Shown one piece after another: positions 1-11,470 of a stretch of DNA of 32,925 bases. Position 1 is the stretch's first letter; each line of letters opens with the position of its first letter. The stretch comes from Priapulus caudatus. Taxonomy: Eukaryota > Priapulida > Priapulimorpha > Priapulimorphida > Priapulidae. The translations under genes and the position numbers were made by a program. Below the pieces are notes generated by a model. It was not told where the DNA came from and searched no databases. It saw only the letters and a list, made by a program, of their open reading frames with translations. The stretch spans positions 165,302-198,226 of the forward strand of contig NW_014577654.1 in NCBI RefSeq assembly GCF_000485595.1, in the 5' to 3' direction.

Positions 1-377
1 TGGTTTGGAGATTCAGCCGTAGCCTGCCACGCAACACTGCAACGCGCGCCAACATTTAACAAAGAAAGCTGCAGAAACCAAAGACAACAAAACCAAGGAG
101 AATAAAACCCCGGGGGCAACCACCCCTCACAATAGGTAGGTAGTGCCACTGCGAAGCAAAAATTGGGGTCTCCGACTATTTTTAATGTTGTATGTCTCGA
201 AGGCATTCGAAAAGGGCTCTCGAACTAGATCGTTTGAAATCAATCAGAAACGGACACCGTAAAATAGGGGCTCTGCACGTGGGAGAACAGGTGAGCTAAA
301 ATCATAGCGTAGCACGTGAAGCCAATAAGATGTTAGTATATGTAGAGGTAGAGAGAAAAACATAACCCGTAGAGAGA

Positions 378-660
378 TGAGACGCACGCAGGACGGCACC
401 CACACATCATTACACACACACACACACACCACACACAGGCACACACATCACAACACAGCACACACCACACACACACAGCACGCGCGCGCGCGCAACGCTG
501 ACCACCCACATTGTACACACACACGGCACACGACAACACACCACGGCACTTACCACTACCACACAGGCTGAGTCGTTCTGTTCACACACACACACACACA
601 CACAGCACAATGGTGTCACACACACAACACCACACACATCACACAACACTCAAAACAACT
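378..660. repeat. CA-rich microsatellite (CACACA/CGCG)
   Basis: Long runs of CA with interspersed CACCACA and a CGCGCGCGCG block at 481-492. The apparent ORFs here (Cys/Val-rich on the minus strand, His/Thr-rich on the plus) are translations of the dinucleotide repeat. The same array recurs at 9405-9640 in copy 2. Confidence 0.9.
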
Positions 661-1972
661 TGCATGCATCCCCACGGCCAGGCTTCAACGATCGAAGTAG
701 CATCAACTGACGAACGCAAATAATTAAAAACAATATTCCATAACTTATATGAATATATAACAGTTTGTAAACAATGTATAGTCATCTATAACCTCTCCCA
801 ATTCAAGATATATTTAGATACTTTGCAAGAAGCATTCAGCTACTTCACATTCCTTGAAATACAAAGATCCTTTAAAAAATCAGAAGTTGCTTCAACATAA
901 GCCAAAATGGCAGAAAAAGCACATTCCAAGCTCTTCTAAATTTCAAACTTTCCTGGGAAGTAGGGGCCTAGCCCCCAGAACCCTCCCATTCCTCTTCGCG
1001 ATCCGCGTAGTCATGCGTACCTGCGCAAGCACACCATAACCGCACCCTTTGATATATCATTGGATGCACACTTTTCTTGCATACGGCACATTTCGATGGG
1101 CCACCACGGCCGTGGTTAGCTGACCCATTAATATCTGTAAACGAGCCATGAAACATTGTTTGTCAGCATCCCGAAAACCAGCGTACAAAAGCGGCACACT
1201 AATAACCGGTAAACAACCACACAATAGACAACGATATCTCTCTAGACCATTAAATACACATAATGTCACGCGTTGATTGCCCTGCCAAATATCGGTTCGT
1301 TGTCAGCGTGACAGTCGAGTTTATTCCCATCCAAACACTTACCAAAAATGTCGGGTCTGCTTTATTCCGTACGACATCAGGCCGGCACACGTGGATCGCT
1401 GTAAGAGATACAAAGATTACGCACCTGGCGGCTCTAAGCATAGCGCTTCCCATGAATGACAGTAAAGTATTTAAGCTAACTAGCTGACGTACGGGCCGAC
1501 TAATCTCCTAATTTAAGCCGGGGCCGGCGCGCACTCCAAAAATAGAAAGACAATAACACAGACTACGCCAGAAAACCAGCTAACGACTAGGACTACTGAA
1601 TAACAGCTAAGACAAAGCGTCGAGTAACCCGCGACTGCCTTGAAACAAATACAGCTGAGACATTAGTATATATCGAAACGACATAAAAAAACCGTAAAGG
1701 TCAGGAACGAGAGAGACTTACAAAGATCAGAGAACCATGAACGGAAGCTCAAGGTATATCCAGTAGAAATCTGTAGCATAAGTACACTGAGAAATAAAGG
1801 AGCTCATAACGTCTGTCTATGATGCGCGGAAGCGTAAACAGGTAGAAACAGCTAAAAGTGATCTTGATCTTAATTTATCTAACAAATAGGCAGACCATAC
1901 AATTTATATAATATATTTAGTAGAATAGAATTATGTATATATTAAAATATATATATAGTATATAAATATTAG

Positions 1973-2264
1973 GTGTGTGTGTGGGTGGTGCGGCGTTGCG
2001 TGCGTGTGCGGTGCGGTGGCGTGTCGTGTGCGTGTGCGTGGCTTGTGCGTGGCGTGTCGCAGTGCGCGGGTGTTGCAGGCATGCCCTGTGCGGTGGCGTC
2101 GTGTGCGGTGGCGTGTGCGTTGGTGCGTGGGCGTTGCTGTCGTGTGCACTGTGCAGTGTCAGGTGTGCATGTGGTAGTGATGTTATGCGGTGTGCGGGTG
2201 CGTGTCATGGTGTGTGGTGGTGGTTGGTAGTGTGTTGGTACGTTTGTGTTTGGTATGTGGTGGG

Positions 2265-2296
<32 letters not shown>
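1973..2296. repeat. GT-rich microsatellite
   Basis: Imperfect GTGTGC/GTGGC repeats end in a pure GT run at about 2266-2296. The copy-2 counterpart is 11041-11470. With the CA-rich array at 378-660 it forms a pair of complementary low-complexity arms about 1.3 kb apart. Confidence 0.9.
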
Positions 2297-2299
<3 letters not shown>

Positions 2300-3649
2300 G
2301 GTGCAAGAGTACGTGTACCTCTCTTCCCTCACCTGGCAGTTGCTCTTGCTCCCCTTTCCGTTTGCAGCCAGCCCCACCCCTCGTGACAGCTCGTCCCCAC
2401 GTACATAATGCTAGCGCATCATAGTTCCCCCGCCTGTGCTTCTCGCGTAACGACAGCTCGTCCCTTCTTTACAGAGAAGCAAACAACATCAAAAAAACTT
2501 GCGCCCTTAGGCATGCTCCTGACCTCGTGTTTGACCTTGGCTCAGTTTAGCATTTCGACAACCTAGACACCTAACCCAACCCTATATAGATTATATATAT
2601 ATATATAACTTTAGTTACCTAACATTGAGCTTAAAATATGCTAAACGACGAGCCAAGTCAAACAGAGGTCAGGGAGACATAGACATTATCTGCACAACTT
2701 GCTGGACCGTTACTATTCCATTCGCTATACCATCACTCGCCCATCACACTTCATGAACGTTGTTACCCACGCCTGCGAGCGTTCACCGCCCACCACGAGT
2801 ATGCATGCCTTCGTCCGCGCGCAACAGTGGCTGCTTACGTCACGCACGCGTCATCACCTTACACCCGTTTTCCGCCGCAAGCTAAGATAAAAACGTTTTG
2901 ATTTATTGTTGCGCTCTCAAAAATAAAATTTCGCGCGAATGATGAGGGGGGGGGAGGACTAAAAAAGAATTCCGCGAAGTACTGCCACCCAGCTGCCACC
3001 TACACAACTGCGTATGCCCCGTATGCTCATCCTGCCCTCCCGTGCCGCTATGCTAATGCACAGGCACAATTACAATCGGGTCGCTATAGTTGCCTTAGTC
3101 AGACAAGGTTTTCGGCGGATCTTACAAGCTTCGACAATGGTATGCCAGTAGCCAGTTTCATGTGGGAGTCAAATTTTGCAGTATGTATACTAATACACTT
3201 ATACTATGTTTTGTCATCCTAGCGTACTGTCACCGCCTATCTAGGTCACCAGCTTCACGCAAGCTAGTTTCATTAGCGTCACGTGACTGCGTCACACTCC
3301 ACACGTGGAAATTGGTGCGATCGTAGCTTGTTCACTCGTAAGCAATGGTTTAAATGTTGTAGCAAGTGCATGCCGTTGTCCGCATGTATCACAGAAATCG
3401 TGTGCGTTCAAGGAACTATATTATCCGTCTCATCTTCATATTTAGCTTGATTTCTGCGAATTTTTGATTGAACTGTGTCGAAAATTGAGCAACCTTGCAT
3501 AGTTCCTTTGTGCATGCCCACATAGTCTCTGGATTTCCCTATAGGTTGGTAACGACCAAACATAATCGATTTTATATACCCACTCGGGAATTAAAACAAG
3601 AAACCTAAACTGGTGATAATTGAAACGAGCTGCACCTGAATTCGTGCAG

Positions 3650-3811
3650 AGGTTGACGGAAGCTGATCGTACATCAGAAGCGGATTGCAACGGAATGCCA
3701 ACGCACTCAATCCAGGACCCCGTCGGCGCCATTGCCTACGATGGTCTCCATGGAAACACGCCGGGCACCATGTTGCCACCACGTGCCCTGCTCGACCAGG
3801 ATGACGTTGAG
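3650..3811 (+). CDS. Possible single coding exon, product unknown
   Basis: A 162-bp segment is open in one frame (54 codons, phase 0 at both ends). It is preceded by GTGCAG, a possible 3' splice site, and followed by GAG|GTAATC, a possible donor. Third codon positions favour C and G, unlike the AT-rich surroundings. The peptide is acidic and Pro/Gly-containing (for example IQDPVGAIAYDG and LLDQDDVE). I do not recognise it, and it does not resemble the FASN ketosynthase N-terminus that is missing from the window. It could be a lone exon of another plus-strand gene or a chance open frame; overlapping minus-strand frames are also open. Confidence 0.3.
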
Positions 3812-4340
3812 GTAATCATGCATTGATGATATCGTCGTGAGATCCCTTGAACCTCTTGAAATATAATAACTAATAGGTCTATCGATTATAAATTGGCCTA
3901 CTAAAGCCAAATCAATATTAAATTGGTAGGCCTATTAGCCTACTTTAAACCGTAAAAATGTAATAATATTTATTTTTTGCATAATTTGATTTTAATTCAT
4001 TATATTCGTTTATAATATATCAATTTTAACATTGATAATTATTATATTATTATTATACTGATATCATTTGTTGTGACACTGTGCATAGATGTTAGCGTAT
4101 ATGCATGCCGCAGCAGACGCGTTATATAATGAGAGCAGCTACTTCTTTAAATGTTTTTAAGATAGCAAGTTGACATTATATTGTTAATTACGACCGAATC
4201 TGCTGCAAGCGTCTGCGTCCGGGGTCTCCGTCTTCATCTGACTGGTTGGTTCATCAATTAACTGCAGCTACCAGCCCGAATAATATATATATATATATAG
4301 TAGAAAAGTTCTTGGGTTTCACGATATTCTGTTGTTAATA
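3812..4340. other. AT-rich non-coding stretch
   Basis: A/T-dominated sequence with short TA runs (for example near 4282). No gene, RNA or regulatory element was recognised. Confidence 0.6.
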
Positions 4341-4485
4341 TTTGAGAAAAGAATAATCCGACATCCCGTTATACACTAGCGCTTTCATCTTTCGCACGAT
4401 GAAAGATGAAAGATGAAAATGAACGATAAAAGGAAAGATGAAAGCGCTAGTGTATAACGGAATGTCGGATTATTCTTGTTTCAAA
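4341..4485. repeat. Foldback element: 53-bp inverted repeat with 39-nt loop
   Basis: The left arm (4341-4393) and right arm (4433-4485) are reverse complements at 50 of 53 positions and include the core TACACTAGCGCTTTCATC. The loop (4394-4432) is made of GATGAAA-type repeats. The transcript or single strand would form a long, nearly perfect hairpin. It could be a small MITE or foldback transposon remnant. A structured RNA is possible, but nothing else supports one. No target-site duplication is obvious in the AT-rich flanks. Confidence 0.85.
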
Positions 4486-5076
4486 TAAATATATACATAC
4501 GTACATACATACTATCACGTATTTTCAATCCACGTCGCTATGTCATCTGCATGTCAGCATACTAGCTCAATTTGCTTTGTGATGATTGATAAAATTATAG
4601 AAATTATGTCTAACGTGTTGGCCTTGCCTTAGTAAGAATATATGTCACTACAGTATTACGAGGCTGTGCAATTTGAAGTGAGCTTGACACGCGACAATCT
4701 GTTAGTATAGTGTAGAGAATGTTGTAGATGCTGTCCTGTCCCACCTCATCTGTCTCGCAACGCCAGTTACCGCTCAATAAACGCAAGGGTGAATTGTACA
4801 ATAATGCTGAGCATTTATTTGCATTTACTCGTTTAATTAAGTAGTGTTTATTATTGTATCGGAGATATTGTGTGAAAGTTGAACTGCCTTGGCGGTGTGC
4901 TCGTGACGTCATCTAGGTACATGCATAATATGCACACGAATGTTTCTGGCGGTGTACAGGCATTAATAACGAGTACAAATACAGGCTGTTTTTATCACAA
5001 GCTTCTAGTTGAAGCTTAGTCTTCAGCTGGTTGTTGTTACCGGTGGTTGAGAGTAAAAGCAGGTGGTTCTTAGACA
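4486..5076. other. Non-coding stretch downstream of the zinc-finger exon
   Basis: This is the likely 3' flank or UTR of the minus-strand zinc-finger gene. The open frame at 4610-4912 (minus) has no recognisable domain. Nothing else was seen. Confidence 0.5.
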
Positions 5077-6083
5077 CTAGCAGGTATATGGCTGCACTTC
5101 TGCTCGTGTTTGAGGTTCGGGCAATAACAGCCGTGGTAGTTGCGTTTCGGGCAGCCGTGCCTCGGCTTTCTGTGTCTGCGCGATAATCACCACATGTTGG
5201 CTGCATCGATGTCTGTTTAGATAGCGCCTTTGTGTGAAGCCGCGGCGACACGTTGGGCAGAAGAACTGCTTGGCGCGGCAATGCACGCGCTCGTGCGCGC
5301 GCCGATTCGATTTGTCGGCGAAGCCTTTGCTGCAGCCAGGCTCGCGGCACGGGAACGGCTTCTCGCCCGTGTGCATGCGCACATGCACCTTCAGCACCCA
5401 ATTGCGGCGGAACAGTTTACCGCAGAACGGGCAGCGGTGTTGAGCTGCGGCGCCGTGGTCGTTGACGTCATCGCTCGAGCGCGCATCGCCCGGTGGAAGT
5501 GCGACGGCGCAGCAACCGTACGGGTAGAAAACGACAGGATTTTCACGAGATTCGGTGGAGACAACCGATTGTCGCTGCGGTGCGTGTCGGCGGCTACGGT
5601 CCTGCACGTACACGTCGCACATGGTAGCCTCTGACTGACTCACTTGCCTGCTCGGGTTTGCGCATCTTTTTCTCAGCCCGTCAGCTTGCGACAGCGCCGC
5701 GCTATCGGCTGGCGCGGCTGTGGCGTTGGCACCGGCGCTGCGGCATCTGCTGGACCGCCGCACAGCCTCCCGCGCTGCCGACTTATCGCAGTTTGCCGAA
5801 CTCGTGCTGCTGCTGCTGGTGGCCGCCGCTGGAAGACGCTCGGTGGGTTTCCGCATCGCATCGTGCGTCGATGGTTTCGTGAAGTCGAACGGGCTTGGCT
5901 CGACAATCTCCAGCGTGAGAAGCGGGCGACTGTAGAGCGGCAGCTGCGAGCCAGCCTCGTGTAGCAGCGAGCGCGTGACGACCGAGAGGTAGCTCCAAGA
6001 CCTGTACCTGACATGCGCACTCCTCACAGCGGGCCGCCGCTGTTTGCTGCCGCGCGATCGTCTGCTGCCAGACGAGTCCTTAC
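5077..6083 (-). CDS. C2H2 zinc-finger protein, 3' (C-terminal) exon
   Basis: The minus-strand frame ends at a TAG (5077-5079). It encodes three tandem C2H2 fingers: CPFC...HVRMH, then after a TGEKPF linker CREPGC...HERVH, then CPTC...HRCSQH (Cys spacings 2, 4 and 2). The fingers occupy about 5194-5433, with a roughly 40-residue tail after them. The likely role is sequence-specific DNA binding in the nucleus; the subfamily and target are not recognised. The N-terminal part is GC-rich and low in complexity (Ser, Arg, Ala). The upstream boundary is inferred from a pyrimidine-rich TTTTTCTATTC followed by TATAG on the minus strand just before 6083; GTAAGG at the same place could instead be a donor. 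An ATG at 5620-5622 in a good Kozak context (CTACCATG) gives a 181-residue alternative. An earlier ATG lies at 5854-5856. Sequence further upstream in this frame looks intronic. Confidence 0.7.
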
Positions 6084-6641
6084 CTATACGCCGAATAGAA
6101 AAATTACAGACTATATATCGCATCGTCATTTGACGCAGTATACTCATAATGGTTTTTATTAAATAATAAGGGCCGATAAAAACTTGAGGAATAACAAATA
6201 CTATATTTTGAGGTTCATAAAACACTCCGATACATAAGGCGCCTTTGTAAAATGTAAGAATGATACAGGATGCACACAACTCATTTGGCGGCTTAACAGC
6301 GCTCCCCACTAGCAGGCATATGCCTTCCATGAATAATATAAGGTTGCAACATTGTTTTGACTCCTTATATTTCGTGTATTTCATAAGCTGTGTTCACCAT
6401 TTACAGTGGTTGGAATATATACTAAAAGCCATGACGCCGGAGTTTACGGTATACGCCACCGTTACAAAAATATCTTAGTTATATACACTTGTGCACCTTC
6501 AGCTTTTAGAATGCAAGAAACTTTTTGGACCAATTTTTCTGAGCTTAGTGTTGCGTCCTATAAGCCAATAAATACGACATATAAAATAGAATAAATAATA
6601 ACTAAATAAATAATGATATCTATTTAACATAATTATTATAT

Positions 6642-6676
<35 letters not shown>

Positions 6677-7713
6677 ATAATTATAATATGAACAACGTAG
6701 AAAGATATGCTATATAAATGTTGCACATTATAGGCCCCCCCCCTACTACATACATGTTACATTAAATACAATTTTTCTTACACTGGTACGTATAGGGAAT
6801 AATAATATGCGAGTGTTGATTCTGCATATCGTATTTACATATACCTGGTGAGAACCGTTTGTCTATTTTTCGGAAATCTCTGATACTGCGAAGATAACAG
6901 CGCGGCATATTTTCTAATTATAATGCCACAAAAATAAGCTCGTATCAAACACGAACGTAAGCATATGGATGTATTCAATTTAAATTCGTTTACACCAACC
7001 ACCTGTATTCACTCGAATGCGCTCGCCTGCGCTTAAAACCATGAACAATGCGAGTTAACGGCTAATTGTTTTCGTGCATTGTTAAATGTAAGCGGTCCAA
7101 AACCAGTGAAGCTGGCTTTTTTTCTAGTCCTTTGCATAGGTAATTTGCATGGCAATGCTATGTTTAAGCTGTCTGGTTAAATTATAGGTAGATTTCTCGT
7201 AGGATTATGCAATTGTTAGCCAAGCAAGATTAAGAGCTTTTTAATTGACGTATACACTGCATAATTGATGATGATAAATATGTTAATTAGGATTGATTAG
7301 GTTGAAAACTGGTATTAAATTAACTGTTATCTGCGTTTAAACAATTTTTCATTTTATATACCAGCTCAGTGCGTCTGGCAGATGACGCAGAATACTACGT
7401 GATCGGTCACTGGTTTTGTTTTTTAGATCAATAATATTATATAAAGGCTATCAACCATATTGCCGGTCTCTTCTTACCATGACTACATTATCTGTTCCTG
7501 TGCTCATGTTTTTGCAGGCGCCAATAGGCCTATGTATTGTAAGTGGGCTTAAATTCATTATTTTATTTCACTATGAAATGGTTCATGTATAATTATTTCA
7601 TTGACAATTAACTGTGTGGTTCGGAGATTATCACATTGCTTCAGTATAGTGATATTTAGTTCATTTTTCATGGCTTTACAGGTTAATCTATACATTATAC
7701 GGTACAATGTGTC
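6084..7713. other. AT-rich non-coding stretch
   Basis: This may be an intron or 5' flank of the zinc-finger gene, then intergenic sequence. It has a TA microsatellite at about 6650-6676 inside a larger AT palindrome. No gene or RNA was recognised. Confidence 0.55.
6650..6676. repeat. TA dinucleotide microsatellite
   Basis: Uninterrupted TA run flanked by mirrored ATTATTATA/TATAATAATTA, so the whole 6630-6690 stretch is self-complementary. Confidence 0.9.
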
Positions 7714-8125
7714 GAGTGAATTAAAAGACGTCCTGCTGCCTGCACCTGCTGGCACCTGCTGGGTCTGATATTTGTAAATCCACGCACAGGAAACGAACAA
7801 TTTGGAAATTTTCAATCTGCTTGTAAATACCCGTCGATATGTTTTGTTGGGTATGATTTTGCTTTGCGCTAAGGACATTCATGGGTTTTTTGTTATGATT
7901 TATATATGCGAGGGCACGCGCAATTTCTATGAAAACATCAGAAATATAACGGGATTTTTCCCCCTGTAAAAGCCGATGCGTTCCTTTGGGCATTTATAGG
8001 CATATAGGATGGTGTCGTTGTTCATATCTACTTAGTGACAAACCTGCAGTACGTAATAGCAATGACAACGTTGAAGCCGACAGTTGTATTTTTCTAGCTA
8101 CGGTCATGGTCTAATGCACTGCTGG
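7714..8125. repeat. Unit A of a two-copy ~400-bp tandem duplication
   Basis: Unit A begins GAGTGAATTAAAAGACGTC at 7714; the same start recurs at 8126. It ends after GGTCATGGTCTAATGCAC. Units A and B are about 97% identical by eye, with a short difference just inside the start (CTGCTGCCTGCACCTG against ATTAAGTGCACCTG). A minus-strand frame of about 80 codons is open in both units. I do not recognise a product. Confidence 0.9.
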
Positions 8126-8519
8126 GAGTGAATTAAAAGACGTCATTAAGTGCACCTGCTGGGTCTGATATTTGTAAATCCACGCACAGGAAACGAACAA
8201 TTTGGAAATTTTCAATCTGCTTGTAAATACCCGTCGATATGTTTTGTTGGGTATGATTTTGCTTTGCGCTAAGGACATTCATGGGTTTTTTGTTATGATT
8301 CATATATGCGAGGGCACGCGCAATTTCTATGAAAACATCAGAAATATGACGGGATTTTTTCCCCTGTAAAAGCCGATGCGTTCCTTTGGGCATTTATAGG
8401 CATATAGGATGGTGTCGTTGTTCATATCTACTTAGTGACAACCCTGCAGTAAATAATAGCAATAACAACGTTGAAACCGACAGTTGTATTTTTCTAGCTA
8501 CGGTCATGGTCTAATGCAC
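8126..8519. repeat. Unit B of the ~400-bp tandem duplication
   Basis: This is the second unit, directly abutting unit A. Its minus-strand frame (8133-8393) begins MPKGTHRLLQG, as does the frame in unit A (7721-7993). The differences in that frame (E/K, Y/H, I/M) mostly change amino acids, which argues against selection on the peptide. Confidence 0.9.
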
Positions 8520-8892
8520 CCGAAGAGACTTTTGTTTGGTTTCATTGTTAGCCGGGAAAATTCACGCATTCTCCTCAGCACACTGGGTACAGGAGGTGTA
8601 CGTGCAATTGCGGGTCAGGGGAAGAGTATTATCTCTCTACAACGAGAAATATTTCGTTTTAACGAGATGGTAGTCTCTCGTGCATGCTAAACGAGCCACA
8701 GTAATAACAAGATCCGGGTTCACGTCATCCGTGACGCGAGTCTCAGTGCATGCCCGCTAACCAACCCAAGTACCTACACAGACAGTGAGCTAGTTAAGTA
8801 GGCTCTCTCTCTCTCACTCAAGCTCGGGTTTTCATCCTTATGCCATTCTCATCCTCTTACCCCATTCTCATGGGAATGCAGAAATGCATGGG

Positions 8893-8931
<39 letters not shown>

Positions 8932-8965
8932 GTCCTAACCGTCTAACGCAGATAACCACGGCCCC
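8520..8965. other. Intergenic stretch with an AAT microsatellite
   Basis: An (AAT)n run lies at 8893-8931 and a short CT run near 8806. No gene was recognised; the duplication resumes at about 8966. Confidence 0.6.
8893..8931. repeat. AAT trinucleotide microsatellite
   Basis: Uninterrupted ATA/AAT repeat of about 13 units. Confidence 0.95.
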
Positions 8966-9404
8966 TTGGAAGGCATTCGTAAGGTTAGCAGGGCCGTAGT
9001 GGCCGCCACGGCAACACGGCACTGCCGTGGCACTATTTAGACAAAGAATTGCGCAGGGAACCAAAGAGAAACATATACCAAGTAGATAAAACCCCGGGGG
9101 GGCACTCACCCCACATTATGGTAGGTATGTGCCACTGCGAAGTCAAAAATGGGGGGGGGGGTCTCTGAAACTAATGTTTGTTGAATGTGGTATGCTCTGG
9201 AACGGGCTATGTTCGAAAATGGGGTCTCCGGAACTAGGATTTCGTTGAAATTCAATGCTATGAAACTGGACACGTTTAAAAGAGGGGGTCTCGGCACTGT
9301 GGAGAACAGATGATTTGCTTTAGAAATCTATGCTGTGAGCACTTGAACCAATATGTTTGTATTATGTAGAGGGTAGAAACAACAGTAACCGCGGAGAGAG
9401 ATGA

Positions 9405-9640
9405 ACGCACGCACGCACACACCACATACACACCGCCCGTACAACACACACACCACACACAACAACACAAACACACACACAACACACAGCCACACGCGCG
9501 CGCGCGCGCTTCAACACACACATCACATGCACACACGCACACACAAACACACCAGCGGCACGTACGCACGTACGCACACAGCGACACACACACACCACAC
9601 ACACACACACCCACACACACACACAAACACACCAACACGA
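9405..9640. repeat. CA-rich microsatellite, copy 2
   Basis: CACACA with a CGCGCGCGCG block near 9494-9508. It corresponds to 378-660 in copy 1. Confidence 0.9.
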
Positions 9641-11040
9641 CAAGCACACGTTGCATGCATGCCTTCAGGCCCGGCTTCAACGATTCTGAAGTACGATGCC
9701 GGAACGGAAATATTAAAACTAATATTTCTCATAATTATGTACTCGATAGTATATAACAGTTTTGTAAACAATGTTTATTAGTTACAGTACTCACTAATAT
9801 ACTATTTTAGATACATTTGGTCAAAAAATCAGCTTTACTATACATTCCTCTTTGAAATTACAAATTGATTCGCCTTTTAAAAATGATGCAGACTTGGTGT
9901 GCTTTCAACATAGCCTGAACATGCAGATAAATGCCATTTCCAGGCTCTAAATTTCAAAACTTTTTCTGGGGAGTAGGGGGCCTACCCCCAGACCTCGCAT
10001 CCGCTTCGCGAGATCGCGGCGTTTAGTCATGCGTACGCTGCGCACACACCTGATACCGCCACTCTGATGATTATCATTGGTATGCTTACATTTTCTGGCA
10101 TGTAGCACATTTTTCGAGCCACTACGCCCTGGTGAAGCTGACCAGTTATATCTGTTATACCAACGAGCCAGTTGCAGAACATGCAGCACGGAAAACCCAG
10201 CGGTAACAAAGCGGCACACTAGTACGCGTAAACAACGCTATTCACTAATTATTGACAACGTTCATACTCGCTATGGTACCATTATATACACTATAAGCAC
10301 TGGCGTTGAATTTGCCTGCCAAAATTATGTCGTTGTTCACGTGACATCAGTTTTCCTCAAACACTACAAAACTTGTCGCACTTGCCTTAGTTCGTCAAAC
10401 GATGAGGCCGGTCACTGGATCGCTGGTTAATTAGGAAGATACAAGATTACGCCACTGCGCTGGAAAGTCATAGCGCCTTCCCATGAATTGAGCAAGTAAG
10501 GTATTTTAAGATAACTAGCGTGACGTAGGCGACTAATTCTAAGTTAAGCCCTGCGTGGGCCGCGCGCCACACCGAAAAATATGGAAGAAATAAAGCACAT
10601 TGACGTGACGGCCAAGAATAGACCACGCTATAGCTGACCTACTGACTACTGAATAACCAGCTAATGACAAACGTCGGAAGTTGTAACCCGTCCGACTTGC
10701 CCCTTTGAAACAATACAGCTTTGAGACAGTAATATATAGTCGAAACGACAGAAAAAGACGGTAACGAGGTCAGGAGACGGTAACGAGAGACGACACACGA
10801 CAGAGAACGCAGGAACGGAAGTCAAGGTATAGTCCTGTAGATAACTGTAGCATAATGTACATATAATATATATAGGATCTTCATTAAAGTCTGTCTGATG
10901 ATCGCGTAAGCGTGAAACTAGAGTATACAGCTAAAATGATGTCTTGTCTTTAAGTTATCTACAGACTACAATTTTATATATATAATATATATATATATAT
11001 AATATAATATAAAAATTAATAAAATATATAATATATATGT

Positions 11041-11470
11041 ATAGTGTGTGGTGTGTGTGTGTGTGTGCGTGTGCGTGGCGTGTGCGTGTGCGTGTGCGTG
11101 TGCGTGTGCGTGTCGTGTGCGTGTGCTTGTGCGTGTGCGTGTGCGCGTGGGCGCGTGTGTGCTGTGCATCATGGCGCGTGTGCGTGTGCGTGGCGTGTGG
11201 CGTGTCGTGTGCGTGTGGCGCTGTGCGTGTGCGTGTGCGTGTGAAGTGTGCTGCATGTGCGCATGTGCATGTGTTGCATGTTGTATGTGTATGTGTATTG
11301 TGTGGTGTCGCGTGTGCGGTGGCACTGTGTGTGCGGTGTGTGTTGTGTGTGTGTGTGTTGTGTTCGTGTGGTGACTGTGTTGTTATTATGTGTGGTGGGT
11401 GCTGTGTGGTGTGTGTGTGTGTGTGTGGTGTGTGGTGGTATTGTGTGTTGGTGGTGTGTGTGCAGTGTTA
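11041..11470. repeat. GT-rich microsatellite, copy 2
   Basis: Long GTGTGC/GTGCGT array corresponding to 1973-2296. The Cys/Val-rich frames over it are repeat translations. Confidence 0.9.

Larger units (their letters stand above)
1..3389. repeat. Copy 1 of a large diverged direct duplication (non-coding)
   Basis: This stretch aligns in order along its whole length with about 8966-12799. Shared landmarks include a run of Cs and Gs near 110 (9093 in copy 2), a CA-rich array, a CCCCAGA-containing segment near 965 (9970), a GT-rich array, a conserved stretch at about 2865-2938 (12229-12302), and the shared end at 3361-3389 (12771-12799). Most differences are one- or two-base indels, many of them missing bases in this copy, which is roughly 10% shorter. 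I see no convincing gene in it; the open frames over the microsatellites are repeat translations. It may be an assembly duplicate rather than a real repeat. The left end is cut by the window. Confidence 0.85.

Noticed and set aside
968-1156. Minus-strand KCAVCKKSVHP...WCACAGTHD, resembling a zinc finger
   Set aside because: It is short, breaks in copy 2, and lies in indel-rich sequence; too weak to call a gene.
1277-1459. CRVCFIPYDIRPAHVDRC, a UBZ-like C2HC zinc-finger pattern
   Set aside because: The corresponding place in copy 2 (about 10365-10440) does not keep the Cys/His pattern, and neither copy has a longer open frame.
1975-2424. 149-codon Cys/Val-rich plus-strand frame
   Set aside because: It is the translation of the GT/GTGC microsatellite.
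5230-5634. 134-codon plus-strand frame opposite the zinc fingers
   Set aside because: It is the antisense of the C2H2 exon and has no domain of its own.
7558-7878. 106-codon minus-strand frame entering tandem unit A
   Set aside because: No domain; it overlaps the other open frame of the same unit, and unit B has no equivalent extension.
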